Numbered from the stretch's first letter, positions 8,190 through 17,891 are shown. The stretch: 64,000 nt of DNA from Noviherbaspirillum sp. UKPF54 (GCF_007874125.1 NZ_CP040128.1:3100001-3164000); one strand, 5' to 3'. Notes: generated by a model not told the origin, from the letters alone. Program-made: numbers and translations.

Positions 8190-9386
8190 TTACACGCGTT
8201 CGAAGATACCTGCCGCGCCCATGCCGGCGCCGACGCACATGGTGACCATGCCGTACTTCAGGTTCTTGCGGCGCAGCGCGTGCACCACGGTGGCGGAACG
8301 GATGGCGCCGGTCGCACCCAGCGGGTGGCCCAGGGCGATCGCGCCGCCCATCGGGTTGACCTTGGACGGGTCCAAACCCAAGTCCTGGATCACGGCCAGC
8401 GATTGCGCGGCGAACGCTTCGTTCAGCTCGAACCAGTCGATCTGGTCTTGCGTGATGCCGGCGGCACGGCAAGCCGCAGGAATCGCTTCCTTCGGACCGA
8501 TACCCATGATTTCCGGCGGAACGCCGCGCACCGCGAACGACGAGAACTTCGCCAGCGGGGTCAGGTTGAACTGCTTCAGGATCCTTTCCGAGACCAGGAT
8601 CAGCGCGCCTGCACCGTCGGAAGTCTGCGAGCTGTTGCCCGCGGTGACCGAACCCTTGTTGGCAAACACAGGCTTGAGCTTCGCCAGGCCTTCCAGGCTG
8701 CTGTCCGGGCGCGCGCCTTCGTCCATGTTGACGGTGCGGGTCTTGATGTCGATCTGGCCGGTCGCCAGGTTCGGGATGCGCTCGATGATCTCGACCGAAG
8801 TCATTTCATCGTTGAATTCGCCGGCCTGCTGCGCGGCGATCGCCTTGCGGTGCGATTCCAGCGAGAACTGGTCCTGCGCTTCGCGCGACACCTTCCACTG
8901 CTGGGCGACCTTCTCGGCGGTCAGGCCCATGCCGTAGGCCATGCCGATGTTTTCATCCTTGAAGGTGTTCATGTTGATCGACGGGTGGTGGCCCATCATC
9001 GGCACCATCGACATCGATTCCGCACCGGCTGCAATCATCACGTCAGCCTGGCCGACCTTGATGCGGTCGGCGGCCATGGCGACAGCGGTGATGCCCGATG
9101 CGCAGTAGCGGTTGATGGTGACGCCGCCGATGGTGTTCGGCAGGCCGGCCAGCAGCACGGCAGTACGCGCAAAGTTCATGCCCTGCTCCGCTTCCGGGAA
9201 CGAGCAGCCGACGATCGCGTCCTCGATCAGTTTCGGATCCAGGCCAGGCACCTGCGCCATGGCGGACTGGATGGCGCGTACCAGCAGGTCGTCCGGACGC
9301 ACGTTCTTGAACATGCCGCGCGGGGCCTTGCCGATCGGCGTGCGGGTAGCGGCGACGACGTACGCTTCTTGAAGTTGTTTAGTCAT
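8190..9386 (-). CDS. fadA: Acetyl-CoA C-acyltransferase (3-ketoacyl-CoA thiolase)
   Basis: The 398-residue protein is a full-length degradative thiolase. The nucleophile is Cys95 in NRYCASG. The C-terminal GGAIALGHPLGATGAI carries the active-site His, and CVGAGMGAAG the second catalytic Cys. It cleaves 3-ketoacyl-CoA with CoA to acetyl-CoA and a shortened acyl-CoA. It lies directly after the hydratase/dehydrogenase gene in the same operon. GGAG is 8 bases before the ATG. Confidence 0.93.
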   Translation of the reverse strand: MTKQLQEAYVVAATRTPIGKAPRGMFKNVRPDDLLVRAIQSAMAQVPGLDPKLIEDAIVGCSFPEAEQGMNFARTAVLLAGLPNTIGGVTINRYCASGITAVAMAADRIKVGQADVMIAAGAESMSMVPMMGHHPSINMNTFKDENIGMAYGMGLTAEKVAQQWKVSREAQDQFSLESHRKAIAAQQAGEFNDEMTSVEIIERIPNLATGQIDIKTRTVNMDEGARPDSSLEGLAKLKPVFANKGSVTAGNSSQTSDGAGALILVSERILKQFNLTPLAKFSSFAVRGVPPEIMGIGPKEAIPAACRAAGITQDQIDWFELNEAFAAQSLAVIQDLGLDPSKVNPMGGAIALGHPLGATGAIRSATVVHALRRKNLKYGMVTMCVGAGMGAAGIFERV

Positions 9387-9430
9387 TTTGTATGCTCCGT
9401 ATTCGTGTAGATGCGCGTATAAATGCGCGC

Positions 9431-11818
9431 TTAGTTACGCACGGGTTTGCCGGTCTGCATCATGCCCATGATGCGCTCTTGCGTCTTCGGATTGTTCAGC
9501 AATTCGACGAAGGCCTTGCGCTCGAGGTCGAGCAGCCACTGTTCGCTCACCAGGCTGTTCTGGTTCACGTCGCCGCCGGAAACGATCTCGGCGATCATCG
9601 AGCCCAGCTTGAAGTCGTGCGCGGAGATGAAACCACCGTCGCGCATGTTGACCAGCTGCGCCATGATGGTGCCCAGGCCGTAGCGGCCGGCAACCGGGAC
9701 CAGCTTCTGTGCCGGCGCGCGATACCCTGCGTCGAACATGGCGCGAGCTTCGACCTTCGCCACGTGCAGCAGCTCGTAGGCGTTGAACACGATGGTGTCG
9801 GTCTGCTTCAGGTAGCCCATCTGCTGTGCTTCCAAAGCGGACTTCGACACGTTCGCGGTGGCCGCGTTGGTGAAGTAGACCTTCAGGAACTGCAGCAGAT
9901 CGTTGCCCTTCGCATCGGCAGCAGCGCGCATCGCCGCTTCCTTCAGGCCGCCGCCAGCCGGCACCAGGCCAACGCCCACTTCCACCAGGCCGATGTAGGA
10001 TTCAATCGATGCGACGCGCTTGGCAGCGTGCAGCATCAGTTCGCAACCGCCACCGAGCGCGAGGCCGGCAACTGCCGCCACGACCGGGATATTCGCGTAC
10101 TTCAGGCGCATGAATGCGTTCTGCAGCTTGGAGACTTCCGGATCGATCGCCTTGGCGCCGCCAGCCATGAATGCCGGCAGCATCGATTGCAGGTCGGCGC
10201 CTGCGGAGAATGCGCCGCCTTCAGCAGCGTCGGCATTCCACAGCACCAGGCCCTTGAAGTTCTTCTCGGCTTCCTCGACCGCCTTGTTGATACCGGCAAC
10301 CACGCCCGGCCCGATCACGTGCATCTTGGTCTTGCTTGACAGGATCAGCACATCGTCGTTCTGGTGCCACAGACGGACGGACTCGTCTTCGAACACGGTG
10401 ACGCCGGCAGTGGCGCCGTCAGCCGCGCCTTCACCCAGCACCGGAGCGCGGAATGCCTGGCGCTGGTAGACCGGCAGATTGGAACGCGGCACATAGGCCT
10501 TCTTGGCCGGCGACCAGGAACCTTCGGCGGTATGCACGCCGGTGCGGCCGTCGAATACCCACTGCGGCAGCGGTGCATTGCAGATGGCCTTGCCGGCATC
10601 GATATCTTCCTTGACCCACTGAGCGATCTGCTGCCAGCCGGCTGCCTGCCAGGTTTCGAACGGACCGGTCTTCCAGCCGAAGCCCCAGCGCAGCGCGAAG
10701 TCGACGTCGCGTGCATTGTCGGCGATCGATTCGAGGTGGATCGCGATGTAGTGGAATGCGTCACGGAAGATCGCCCACAGGAACTGGCCTTGCGGGTTGG
10801 TCGATTCGCGCAACGCCTTCATCTTCTTCGCCGGATCCTTTTCCTTCAGGATGCGGGCGATGACGTCGTCAGCCTTGGCGCCGCCCGGCACGTATTCGTT
10901 CTTCGCAGCGTCGAAGCGTTGAATTTCCTTGCCAACCTTCTTGTAGAAGCCGGCGCCGCTCTTCTGGCCCAAGGCGCCTGCGCCGATCAGCTTGGCGACC
11001 ACGTCCGGGGTCTTGTAGAGCGAAGCGAACGGATCGTTCTTCAGGTTGTCTTCCATGGTCTTGATGACGTGACCCATGGTATCCAGGCCGACCACGTCGG
11101 CGGTACGGAAGGTGCCGGACTTCGCACGGCCCAGCTTGGAACCGGTCAGGTCGTCGACCACGTCGCAGGACAGGCCGAACTTTTCGGCTTCATGGATGGT
11201 GGCCAGCATGCCGAAGATGCCGACGCGGTTGGCGACGAAGTTCGGGGTGTCGAAGCAGCGCACCACGCCCTTGCCCAGCGTGGAAGCCAGGAAGCCTTCG
11301 AGCTGGTCGAGGATTTCCGGGCGGGTCGACACGGTCGGGATCAGTTCGACCAGGTGCATGTAGCGCGGCGGGTTGAAGAAGTGCACGCCGCAGAAGCGCG
11401 CCTTCAGGTCGGCGTCGAAGCCCTCGGACAATGCGGTGATCGACAGGCCGGAAGTGTTGGAGGCGAAAATCGCATTCGGGGCGATGTGCGGAGCGACCTT
11501 CTTGTACAGGTCGTGTTTCCAGTCCATGCGCTCGGCGATCGCTTCGATGATCAGGTCGCAGCCTGCGAGCACGTCGAGGTTGTCCTCGTAGTTCGCGACC
11601 TGGATCAGCGCGGCGTCTTCCTTGTTGCCCAGCGGGGCCGGAGAAAGCTTTTTCAGGTTTTCGATGGCGCGCAGCACGATGCCATTCTTCGGGCCTTCCT
11701 TGGCGGGCAGGTCGAACAGCACGACAGGCACTTTAGCATTGACGCAGTGGGCGGCAATCTGCGCACCCATCACGCCTGCGCCGAGCACGGCGACTTTTTT
11801 GACGATGAAATTTGACAT
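9431..11818 (-). CDS. Bifunctional 3-hydroxyacyl-CoA dehydrogenase/enoyl-CoA hydratase
   Basis: The 795-residue protein has the dehydrogenase first: the NAD-binding GAGVMGAQIA at residues 14-23, HFFNPPRYMHLVELIP containing the catalytic His, and a C-terminal dehydrogenase domain. A crotonase domain follows, with GGAFSAGADLQSM and AGLALGGGCELMLHA. This order is the reverse of E. coli FadB and matches the FadN-like enzymes common in Burkholderiales. It performs the hydration and NAD-dependent oxidation steps of beta-oxidation in the cytoplasm and sits between the acyl-CoA dehydrogenase and thiolase genes. Confidence 0.93.
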   Translation of the reverse strand: MSNFIVKKVAVLGAGVMGAQIAAHCVNAKVPVVLFDLPAKEGPKNGIVLRAIENLKKLSPAPLGNKEDAALIQVANYEDNLDVLAGCDLIIEAIAERMDWKHDLYKKVAPHIAPNAIFASNTSGLSITALSEGFDADLKARFCGVHFFNPPRYMHLVELIPTVSTRPEILDQLEGFLASTLGKGVVRCFDTPNFVANRVGIFGMLATIHEAEKFGLSCDVVDDLTGSKLGRAKSGTFRTADVVGLDTMGHVIKTMEDNLKNDPFASLYKTPDVVAKLIGAGALGQKSGAGFYKKVGKEIQRFDAAKNEYVPGGAKADDVIARILKEKDPAKKMKALRESTNPQGQFLWAIFRDAFHYIAIHLESIADNARDVDFALRWGFGWKTGPFETWQAAGWQQIAQWVKEDIDAGKAICNAPLPQWVFDGRTGVHTAEGSWSPAKKAYVPRSNLPVYQRQAFRAPVLGEGAADGATAGVTVFEDESVRLWHQNDDVLILSSKTKMHVIGPGVVAGINKAVEEAEKNFKGLVLWNADAAEGGAFSAGADLQSMLPAFMAGGAKAIDPEVSKLQNAFMRLKYANIPVVAAVAGLALGGGCELMLHAAKRVASIESYIGLVEVGVGLVPAGGGLKEAAMRAAADAKGNDLLQFLKVYFTNAATANVSKSALEAQQMGYLKQTDTIVFNAYELLHVAKVEARAMFDAGYRAPAQKLVPVAGRYGLGTIMAQLVNMRDGGFISAHDFKLGSMIAEIVSGGDVNQNSLVSEQWLLDLERKAFVELLNNPKTQERIMGMMQTGKPVRN

Positions 11819-11910
11819 GATTTACCCTTTATTTGCTGCCATTAAGGTGACGTAGCCCGAGAGAAGTCAGAACTGACTCCCCCTGGAAGCTCCGTGGCTG
11901 TTTTTTATTC

Positions 11911-13701
11911 TTAGAAAAGGTCTGCTTCGAGCGCCATCAGGTTCGCCGAACCGGAACGTGCCTGACGGATCAACATCGCGGTTTCCGGCAGCAGGCGTGC
12001 GAAGTAGAAGCGCGCGGTTGCCAGTTTAGCCTTGTAGAAGTTGTCGCCGGAATCTTGCTTTTCCAGCGCGATCTTCGCCATTTGCGCGAAGAAGTAGGCG
12101 AACACCATGTGACCGACAACGCGCAGGTAGGGCACTGCGGCTGCGCCGACTTCATCCGGGTTCTGGAAGGCCTTCATGCCGATTTCCATGGTCAGCTTGC
12201 CGACCTTGTCGCCGATATCGCCCAGCGGGGTGATGAATTCGGACAGTGCCTCGTTGGTGCCGTTCTCTTCGACGAATGCCTTGACCTTGTCGCCGAACTT
12301 GCGCAGCTTAGCCCCGTTGTCCATCAGGATCTTGCGGCCCAACAAATCGAGCGATTGAATCGTGTTGGTGCCTTCGTAGATCATGTTGATGCGGGCGTCG
12401 CGCACGTACTGCTCCATGCCCCACTCGGAGATGAAGCCGTGGCCGCCGTAGACCTGCATCGCTTCGGAAGTGGCGATCCAGCCGTTGTCGGTCAGGAAGG
12501 CCTTGATGATCGGGGTCAGCAGAGCGACCTCGGCAGCGGCGTCCTTGCGCACCTGCTCATCCGGGTGATTGAGTTCCTTGTCGATCTGCAGCGCGACGTA
12601 GGAGGAGAATGCGCGGCCGCCTTCGGCGTAGGCACGCGCGGTCAGCAGCATGCGGCGCACGTCCGGATGCACGATGATCGGATCGGCCGCCTTTTCCGGC
12701 GCCTTCGGGCCCGACAGGCTGCGCATCTGCAGGCGGTCTTTCGCGTAGGTGACGGCGTTCTGGTAAGCGACTTCGGTCAGGCCGAGCGACTGCATGCCGA
12801 CACCCAGGCGCGCTGCGTTCATCATCACGAACATCGCGTTCAAGCCCTTGTTCGGCTCGCCGATCAGCCAGCCGATCGCGCCGTCCAGGTTCATCTGGCA
12901 GGTGGAGTTGCCGTGGATGCCCATCTTTTCTTCAATCGCGCCGCAGAAGATGTTGTTGCGCGCGCCGTTGGAACCATCCGCGTTCGGGACGTACTTCGGC
13001 ACGATGAACAACGAGATGCCCTTGGTGCCCGATGGTGCATCCGGCAGGCGTGCCAGCACCAGGTGGACGATGTTGGCCGACATTTCGTGTTCGCCGGCCG
13101 AGATGAAGATCTTGCCGCCGGTGATCTTGTAGGTGCCGTCAGCCTGCGGTTCGGCCTTGGTGCGCAACAGGCCCAGGTCGGTGCCGCAATGCGGCTCGGT
13201 CAGGCACATGGTGCCGGTCCATTCGCCGGAAACCAGCTTGGGCAGGTACAGCGCCTTCTGCTCCGGCGTACCGTGCTCGTGTATGCATTCGTAGGCGCCG
13301 TGCGACAGGCCCGGATACATCGTCCATGCCTGGTTGGACGAATTCAGCATTTCGTAGAACGAATTGTTGATCGTCACCGGCAAGCCCTGGCCGCCGTATT
13401 CCGGGTCGCAGGACAACGCGGGCCAGCCTGCTTCCACGTACTGCTGGTAGGCTTCCTTGAAACCGGCCGGCGTGTGCACAACATGGGTTTCCTTGTCGAG
13501 GCGGCAGCCTTCGCGGTCGCCCGAGTGATTCAACGGGAACAGCACCTGGGAAGTGAACTTGCCTCCCTCCTCCAGCACTTGGTTGATGATGTCCTTGTCA
13601 ATCTCTGCGTGCGCAGGCAGTTGTTTGAACTCATCTTCCACCTTGAGCAGTTCGTGCAGCACGAACTGCATGTCACGCAATGGAGCGACGTATTGACCCA
13701 T
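11911..13701 (-). CDS. Long-form acyl-CoA dehydrogenase
   Basis: The 596-residue flavoprotein has the acyl-CoA dehydrogenase signatures MCLTEPHCGTDLG (flavin and substrate contact) and QVYGGHGFISEWGMEQYVRDARINMIYEGTNTIQ cut across the C-terminal half, where Glu of YEGTN is the likely catalytic base. An extra C-terminal domain of about 130 residues distinguishes it from 380-residue short forms. It makes trans-2-enoyl-CoA and passes electrons to ETF. AGGAG lies before the ATG. It is the first structural gene after the TetR gene, 27 bases away. Confidence 0.92.
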   Translation of the reverse strand: MGQYVAPLRDMQFVLHELLKVEDEFKQLPAHAEIDKDIINQVLEEGGKFTSQVLFPLNHSGDREGCRLDKETHVVHTPAGFKEAYQQYVEAGWPALSCDPEYGGQGLPVTINNSFYEMLNSSNQAWTMYPGLSHGAYECIHEHGTPEQKALYLPKLVSGEWTGTMCLTEPHCGTDLGLLRTKAEPQADGTYKITGGKIFISAGEHEMSANIVHLVLARLPDAPSGTKGISLFIVPKYVPNADGSNGARNNIFCGAIEEKMGIHGNSTCQMNLDGAIGWLIGEPNKGLNAMFVMMNAARLGVGMQSLGLTEVAYQNAVTYAKDRLQMRSLSGPKAPEKAADPIIVHPDVRRMLLTARAYAEGGRAFSSYVALQIDKELNHPDEQVRKDAAAEVALLTPIIKAFLTDNGWIATSEAMQVYGGHGFISEWGMEQYVRDARINMIYEGTNTIQSLDLLGRKILMDNGAKLRKFGDKVKAFVEENGTNEALSEFITPLGDIGDKVGKLTMEIGMKAFQNPDEVGAAAVPYLRVVGHMVFAYFFAQMAKIALEKQDSGDNFYKAKLATARFYFARLLPETAMLIRQARSGSANLMALEADLF

Positions 13702-13728
13702 GGTTTTTCTCCTGACGGCTAATTGGAT

Positions 13729-14421
13729 TTAAGCTGACTTTCTGGCAGCGGTTTTGGGGTTCTGTTTTGCAGCTGCCTTCGTACTGCCGGCGGGCTGCGG
13801 ATTTTGGTAACTGTCAATCAAACGTTCGAACCCGACTTCGGCGCGGTTCACGCTGCCGGGCAACTTCAGGAAACGTGCGTCGTGATGCAGGGCCAGGATC
13901 AGGCCGTACATCTCGAAAACCAGCTGGTCGGGATCGGTCTCGTCGGACAAATGTCCCATTTCGATGGTCTGTACCACGCAACGCCGCAGCGCGTTTTTCC
14001 AGGCGCGCACCATACCGGCGAGTTCTTCTCGGATGGCGCCGGGACGGTCGTCATACTCCACCGCGCCGCTGATATAAATGCAGCCAGAGGCGATTTCGAC
14101 CGACACACGCTTGACCCAACGCGCAAACATCGCCTGCAGGCGAGGCAAGCCGCGCGGCTCTTTCATACTTGGATAGAACACTTCCTGCTCGAAGTGATGG
14201 TGGTACAGTTTGACGACTTCGATCTGCAAATCCTCGCGTGAACCGAAGTGCGCAAACACGCCAGACTTGCTCATGTTCATCTTGTCCGCGAGCAGGCCGA
14301 TGGTCAAGCCTTCGAGCCCGTCGCGGCTTGCCAGATCTAGTGCCACATCGAGAATCGCAGCGCGCGTAAGCTCACCTTTACGCATGAATTTGGTTGGCGA
14401 GTCAGTCGAGTTGGTAGCCAC
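13729..14421 (-). CDS. TetR-family regulator of the beta-oxidation operon
   Basis: The 230-residue protein has a TetR helix-turn-helix at about residues 20-65 (RAAILDVALDLASRDG, then NMSKSGVFAHFGSREDL). A helical ligand domain follows, and the tail is Ala/Lys-rich (KAAAKQNPKTAARKSA). It leads the fatty-acid operon and is probably co-transcribed with it, so autoregulation with an acyl-CoA as inducer is likely by analogy with FadR/PsrA-type TetR repressors. The start used is GTG with AGGG upstream; an ATG 12 codons later is an alternative. Confidence 0.85.
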   Translation of the reverse strand: MATNSTDSPTKFMRKGELTRAAILDVALDLASRDGLEGLTIGLLADKMNMSKSGVFAHFGSREDLQIEVVKLYHHHFEQEVFYPSMKEPRGLPRLQAMFARWVKRVSVEIASGCIYISGAVEYDDRPGAIREELAGMVRAWKNALRRCVVQTIEMGHLSDETDPDQLVFEMYGLILALHHDARFLKLPGSVNRAEVGFERLIDSYQNPQPAGSTKAAAKQNPKTAARKSA

Positions 14422-14463
14422 GGTAGTGCCCTATCAAAGTTTCAAAATTCGCACGGTATTACT

Positions 14464-14507
14464 GAAGCGAACGCTCGTACTATTATCTACCCCGGTATAA
14501 ATGTCAA
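14464..14507 (-). promoter_or_regulatory. Promoter and candidate operator of the TetR-fad operon
   Basis: On the minus strand TTGACA (14507-14502) is followed about 14-16 bases later by GATAAT/TAATAG. Directly after this lies GTACGAGCGTTCGCTTC (14480-14464), with AGCG-TT-CGCT at its centre. That resembles the GAAC-rich palindromes bound by fatty-acid TetR repressors and would overlap the start of transcription. The spacing of the -10 is not ideal. Confidence 0.4.
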
Positions 14508-14585
14508 ACGAGAACTTAGAGGGGCGATTCTAGTCATGATGCGCAACAAAGACGCTGCGATCCCGCCTATTTTGGTGGCTTTTTG

Positions 14586-14969
14586 TCAGTATGACGACTT
14601 GTCGATCCGGCGCCTGTCGCGCTTGGTGGGCCGTCCCTTGATTGCCTCGCTGGGCTCTCTGAAAAATTGTCGTTGTTCTGCTTTGGCTTGCCGCCGAGCG
14701 ATGCTTGCTTCAGTTTCCGTATAAAGAGTTTGCGCCACCGATGCCGATCCGCGTTTTTCGGCAAGATCCCGCACGACTACTTCCCATTCGGTCGAACCGT
14801 TATCGATATCGAGCGTGTCGCCGATCTTCACGCTGCGCGCCGGTTTGACACGCTCGCCGTTCAGCCGCACCTTGCCGCCGTCGACGGCATCGGTGGCGAG
14901 CGTGCGCGTCTTGAAGAAACGCGCGGCCCATAACCACTTGTCAATGCGCAGGGAATCGGAGGATGTCGT
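14586..14969 (-). CDS. hslR: S4-domain RNA-binding protein, Hsp15-like
   Basis: The 127-residue protein begins with the S4 pattern LRIDKWLWAARFFKTRTLATDAVDGG cut at residues 7-33, then KVRLNGERVKPARSVKIGDTL. Its basic C-terminal tail (TKRDRRRIDK) is typical of Hsp15. Hsp15 binds stalled 50S subunits carrying peptidyl-tRNA. The start was placed at the ATG giving the family length; an upstream in-frame start would add 18 residues. The gene stands alone. Confidence 0.87.
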   Translation of the reverse strand, partial: TTSSDSLRIDKWLWAARFFKTRTLATDAVDGGKVRLNGERVKPARSVKIGDTLDIDNGSTEWEVVVRDLAEKRGSASVAQTLYTETEASIARRQAKAEQRQFFREPSEAIKGRPTKRDRRRIDKSSY

Positions 14970-15234
14970 CATGAACAGGATCAAGCCGGGGCTAGAGAAG
15001 GAGGCATCGGTATGTTTGTGCAATAAGCGCTATTTTATAGTCTGACCGTGCTTTTTTAACGACGGCACCGCAAATTCCGTCCATGCGGCGAAGACGGTGT
15101 TTCGTTGGCAAATCGAGAGATCGCTGCCCGGCGGCGGCGCCCCGCAATTATTGCCTTTAATGCAATGCGCAACGACGTACGCCGCGCCGGGCCAAACGAT
15201 GCTCCAGGCGCGCACGACATCGCCCGTATCGTCA

Positions 15235-16017
15235 TCAGTGCATGTGGGAGGGATTGGCGTCGCTGATATCGTCGATGCCGGCGCCGGCCGATATCGCCCT
15301 GCCGACCGTCGCTTCCTCGAACCACTGCTGCACCCGCTGCAGGTGGGTGCGCTCCTCGGCCAGTGCGACATTGAAATCGGTGACCATCGCGCTCTGTTTA
15401 TGCTCCTGCGTCAGCGCAATCAGCATTTCCCACCCAGCCTGGTCAGCCAGCTCGGCGACCAGTATCGCGTGCAGCGACTGCGCGATTGTGGTGCGCGGAT
15501 CGCACACGGCCTGCATCAACCCCATCGATTCCACGCCCACGAGGTCGGCGCACGGCGTCTGCGAGGTCGGATCGCCGCCGATCGATTCGATCGCCTCGGC
15601 CACGATGGCGAAGTGGCGCGCCTCGTCCTGCCGGATCTGCTGCAGGTCGGCCAGGGTCATGCTGGTCGATTCATCCTGCGTCGCTTCGAACTTGGTGATC
15701 AGGGCATCGTACAGGCGGGTTCCGGTGCGCTCGAATGCCAGCCGCTCGCCCAGCTTGTCGAGCAGCAGCTGCGGCTGGCCGCCGGCGAGCGTCGACACGC
15801 CGGTGGTGATCGCGCCCTTGATGGTGCCGGGGATCGGCACCGATCCGAGCGGCTCGGCGCCGGTGATATAGGTGCTGCGCAGCTCCGCCAGCGCGCTGTC
15901 GTCGCCGGGCGTGGCCGGCATCATCGATGCCGGCACGGGCGATTGCATCGAACCGGCATCGAACGGCGACATTTGCAATCCGGTGCGGTTCATGCCGATG
16001 TGAGTCTGCTCTTTCAT
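15235..16017 (-). CDS. Ferritin-like domain protein, second of a pair
   Basis: The 260-residue protein is mostly helical. It carries E-x-x-H type metal motifs, DEARHF near the middle and LAEERTHLQRVQQWFEE near the C-terminus, consistent with a ferritin-like four-helix bundle. The N-terminal 60 residues are low-complexity, rich in Met, Pro and Ser. It follows another ferritin-like gene by 20 bases and is probably co-transcribed. AAGGAG precedes the chosen ATG; an earlier ATG overlapping the upstream stop (ATGA) has no binding site. The role (iron oxidation, storage or stress) cannot be told. Confidence 0.7.
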   Translation of the reverse strand: MKEQTHIGMNRTGLQMSPFDAGSMQSPVPASMMPATPGDDSALAELRSTYITGAEPLGSVPIPGTIKGAITTGVSTLAGGQPQLLLDKLGERLAFERTGTRLYDALITKFEATQDESTSMTLADLQQIRQDEARHFAIVAEAIESIGGDPTSQTPCADLVGVESMGLMQAVCDPRTTIAQSLHAILVAELADQAGWEMLIALTQEHKQSAMVTDFNVALAEERTHLQRVQQWFEEATVGRAISAGAGIDDISDANPSHMH

Positions 16018-16037
16018 GATTGCTCCTTGTACGTTCT

Positions 16038-17207
16038 TCATACGGCGACGGCGATCTTGCGGTTGAGTTCTGTGCCCGGCGACCAGATATAGCCTGCCGC
16101 CACGGTTTCGCTCGGTGAGCCGTCCGAATTGAGATGAGTGCGGTAGTCGATCGATGCCTGGCTTTCCTGCGACTGCTCGACGAACTTGGTGCCGTTGGCA
16201 CGCAGATTGACTTCCTGCGCCAGCACCTGCCGCACGAAGTCGCGCTGGCTGGCGAACGGAATCGGCTCCGGCAGATCGCCCGGGAACAGCTCGGCCGGGT
16301 CGCGTTTCTCGTGCTGCTTGAACAGCTCGGCGACATGGTGGAAGTGGCCGAGCTCGTACTCGAGGAAGCGTTCCCAGATCGCCTTGACACGCGGATTGGT
16401 CTCCTGCTGCACGCAACCGTAGTAGTTGTACACTTCGGTCGCCTCGTGCAGCAGCCACTGTTCCAGCAGCGATTCTTCCGGGTTGATCAGCGAACTGTAC
16501 TGGGTGACATGCTGCTCCTCGATCGACGCAATTTCCGCATATAGCTGGCGCGCAGCCGGATCGGCGAACAGCGGGCCGATATTCATGTAATAGTCGTGCG
16601 TCTGGTACTCGCCGGCGGTGATCGTCAGCGCATGCAGCTTGGTCAGCGGCGCCGCGTCGCGCCCATACGGTTCGCGCAGGTCGTCCTGCGGCGCGCGGTG
16701 CTCCTCGATCGTCGGCCGCCCTGGCAGGATATCGGTATAGCTCTGCAGGATATTGTTGGCATCCTTGCCCTCGATCCGGTCAAGCAGCGCCGAATACCGG
16801 TACAAATGATCGAAATCTTCCAGCAGGCCGAAGCGGTATGCCTGCGCGATGTAGGCATCGGGCTCGCTTTGCGCCACCGCAGCGGTCACTTCGATCGCAA
16901 CCTGTTCATACGCAATCGTAGTTTCCAGCGGCGAATGATCGGCGCCGAGCAACCAGTTGATCATGGTTGCCTGGTGCTGTTCGGTGCGCCGGATTTGCGC
17001 CAGCGACAATCGCAGCTCGCGGTTCATGCGGGCGGCGAGATGCTGGAAGCGCAATGCGTCGTTTTCGATGCCATTCAGCAGGATGATGCGTACGCGGGTA
17101 AAGGCATCATCATCGAGCTTGCTGATCGGCTTGCCGACCATGTCGCGCCAGGTGAAACGCTGCTGGTCGGGCGAGTAGCCCTTCGCGCTGAATAAGTTCA
17201 GGGACAT
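16038..17207 (-). CDS. Ferritin-like domain protein, first of a pair
   Basis: The 389-residue protein has helices with repeated metal-type motifs: SIEEQHVTQY, LLHEATEVYNYY and EYELGHFHHVAELFKQHEKRDP. The E-x-x-H spacing suggests a di-iron ferritin-like bundle in the C-terminal half, while the N-terminal half (QLSL-type helices) may be a second bundle. There is no signal peptide. AAGGAG lies ahead of the ATG at MSLNLFSAKG. I do not recognise a characterised homologue. The tight pairing with the next gene suggests a two-component complex. Confidence 0.7.
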   Translation of the reverse strand: MSLNLFSAKGYSPDQQRFTWRDMVGKPISKLDDDAFTRVRIILLNGIENDALRFQHLAARMNRELRLSLAQIRRTEQHQATMINWLLGADHSPLETTIAYEQVAIEVTAAVAQSEPDAYIAQAYRFGLLEDFDHLYRYSALLDRIEGKDANNILQSYTDILPGRPTIEEHRAPQDDLREPYGRDAAPLTKLHALTITAGEYQTHDYYMNIGPLFADPAARQLYAEIASIEEQHVTQYSSLINPEESLLEQWLLHEATEVYNYYGCVQQETNPRVKAIWERFLEYELGHFHHVAELFKQHEKRDPAELFPGDLPEPIPFASQRDFVRQVLAQEVNLRANGTKFVEQSQESQASIDYRTHLNSDGSPSETVAAGYIWSPGTELNRKIAVAV

Positions 17208-17477
17208 GGGGTGCTCCTTTCCATCGGACCAAGATTGGGATACGCAGCGCCAGGAATCGGAGGTCTGCCATGCGCATGACTGCATGGCCATCTGCCCGCC
17301 GGCTGACGCAACGCGAAGCTGGCGACTGCCGCAACTTCCATGCCGGTCGCGCCTGGTGGATGCGCATGCAGGGCGAACCGGAGCCGGATACGGGAAGGAC
17401 AGGAGGACGAGGCGGGCGAGGCGCGCGCCACGCAGTTTTTACAATGCCGGGGGTAAGGCTTACAGCCGCATGCGCGC

Positions 17478-17888
17478 TCAGAAGTTGGGCGACGGCGCGG
17501 GTTCGGGCATCAGCATGTTGGCGTCGCGCACGATGACCCAGTTACCAGTGGATTGCTTTTGAAGGAAGGAAAGAGTGTCTCCAGAACGGCGCATCGGCAA
17601 GCCCGTCCTGGTGGGCGTAATGGTGACTGTCAGATGCGTCCAGCAATAGGCGGAGTCGCCGACCACGCGCACTTCCCTGATCTCGCAGCGGGCGTCGATG
17701 CGGTAATGCTGCAATCCCTTTTCAAATGCCGCCATGAAGGCATCGCGGCCGCGCAGCGGCGCCTGGCAAGGCGTTAGGAAAACGACGTCGTCGGCCATCA
17801 GCACGCGCAGGCGCTCGACGTCGCCGTCGGCGGATGCCTCAAGCCAGCTGGCGATCAGGTTGCGGATGGATTGTTCATCATCGTGCAT
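17478..17888 (-). CDS. SnoaL-like/SgcJ-type small domain protein
   Basis: The 136-residue protein fits the NTF2-like alpha+beta cone: an N-terminal helix EQSIRNLIASWLEASADGD, MADDVVFLTP, RGRDAFMAAFEKGL, and a C-terminal sheet ending in WVIVRDANML. This is the pattern of the SgcJ/EcaC 'conserved hypothetical' family. Catalytic roles vary in this fold and none can be assigned. It starts 3 bases after the end of the sirtuin gene on the same strand, so the two are likely co-transcribed. Confidence 0.8.
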   Translation of the reverse strand: MHDDEQSIRNLIASWLEASADGDVERLRVLMADDVVFLTPCQAPLRGRDAFMAAFEKGLQHYRIDARCEIREVRVVGDSAYCWTHLTVTITPTRTGLPMRRSGDTLSFLQKQSTGNWVIVRDANMLMPEPAPSPNF

Positions 17889-17891
17889 CGC

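Noticed and set aside
15235..16458. A longer frame continuing the second ferritin-like gene upstream into the first
   Set aside because: The upstream part overlaps the first ferritin-like gene in another frame, and AAGGAG marks the internal ATG at 16017.
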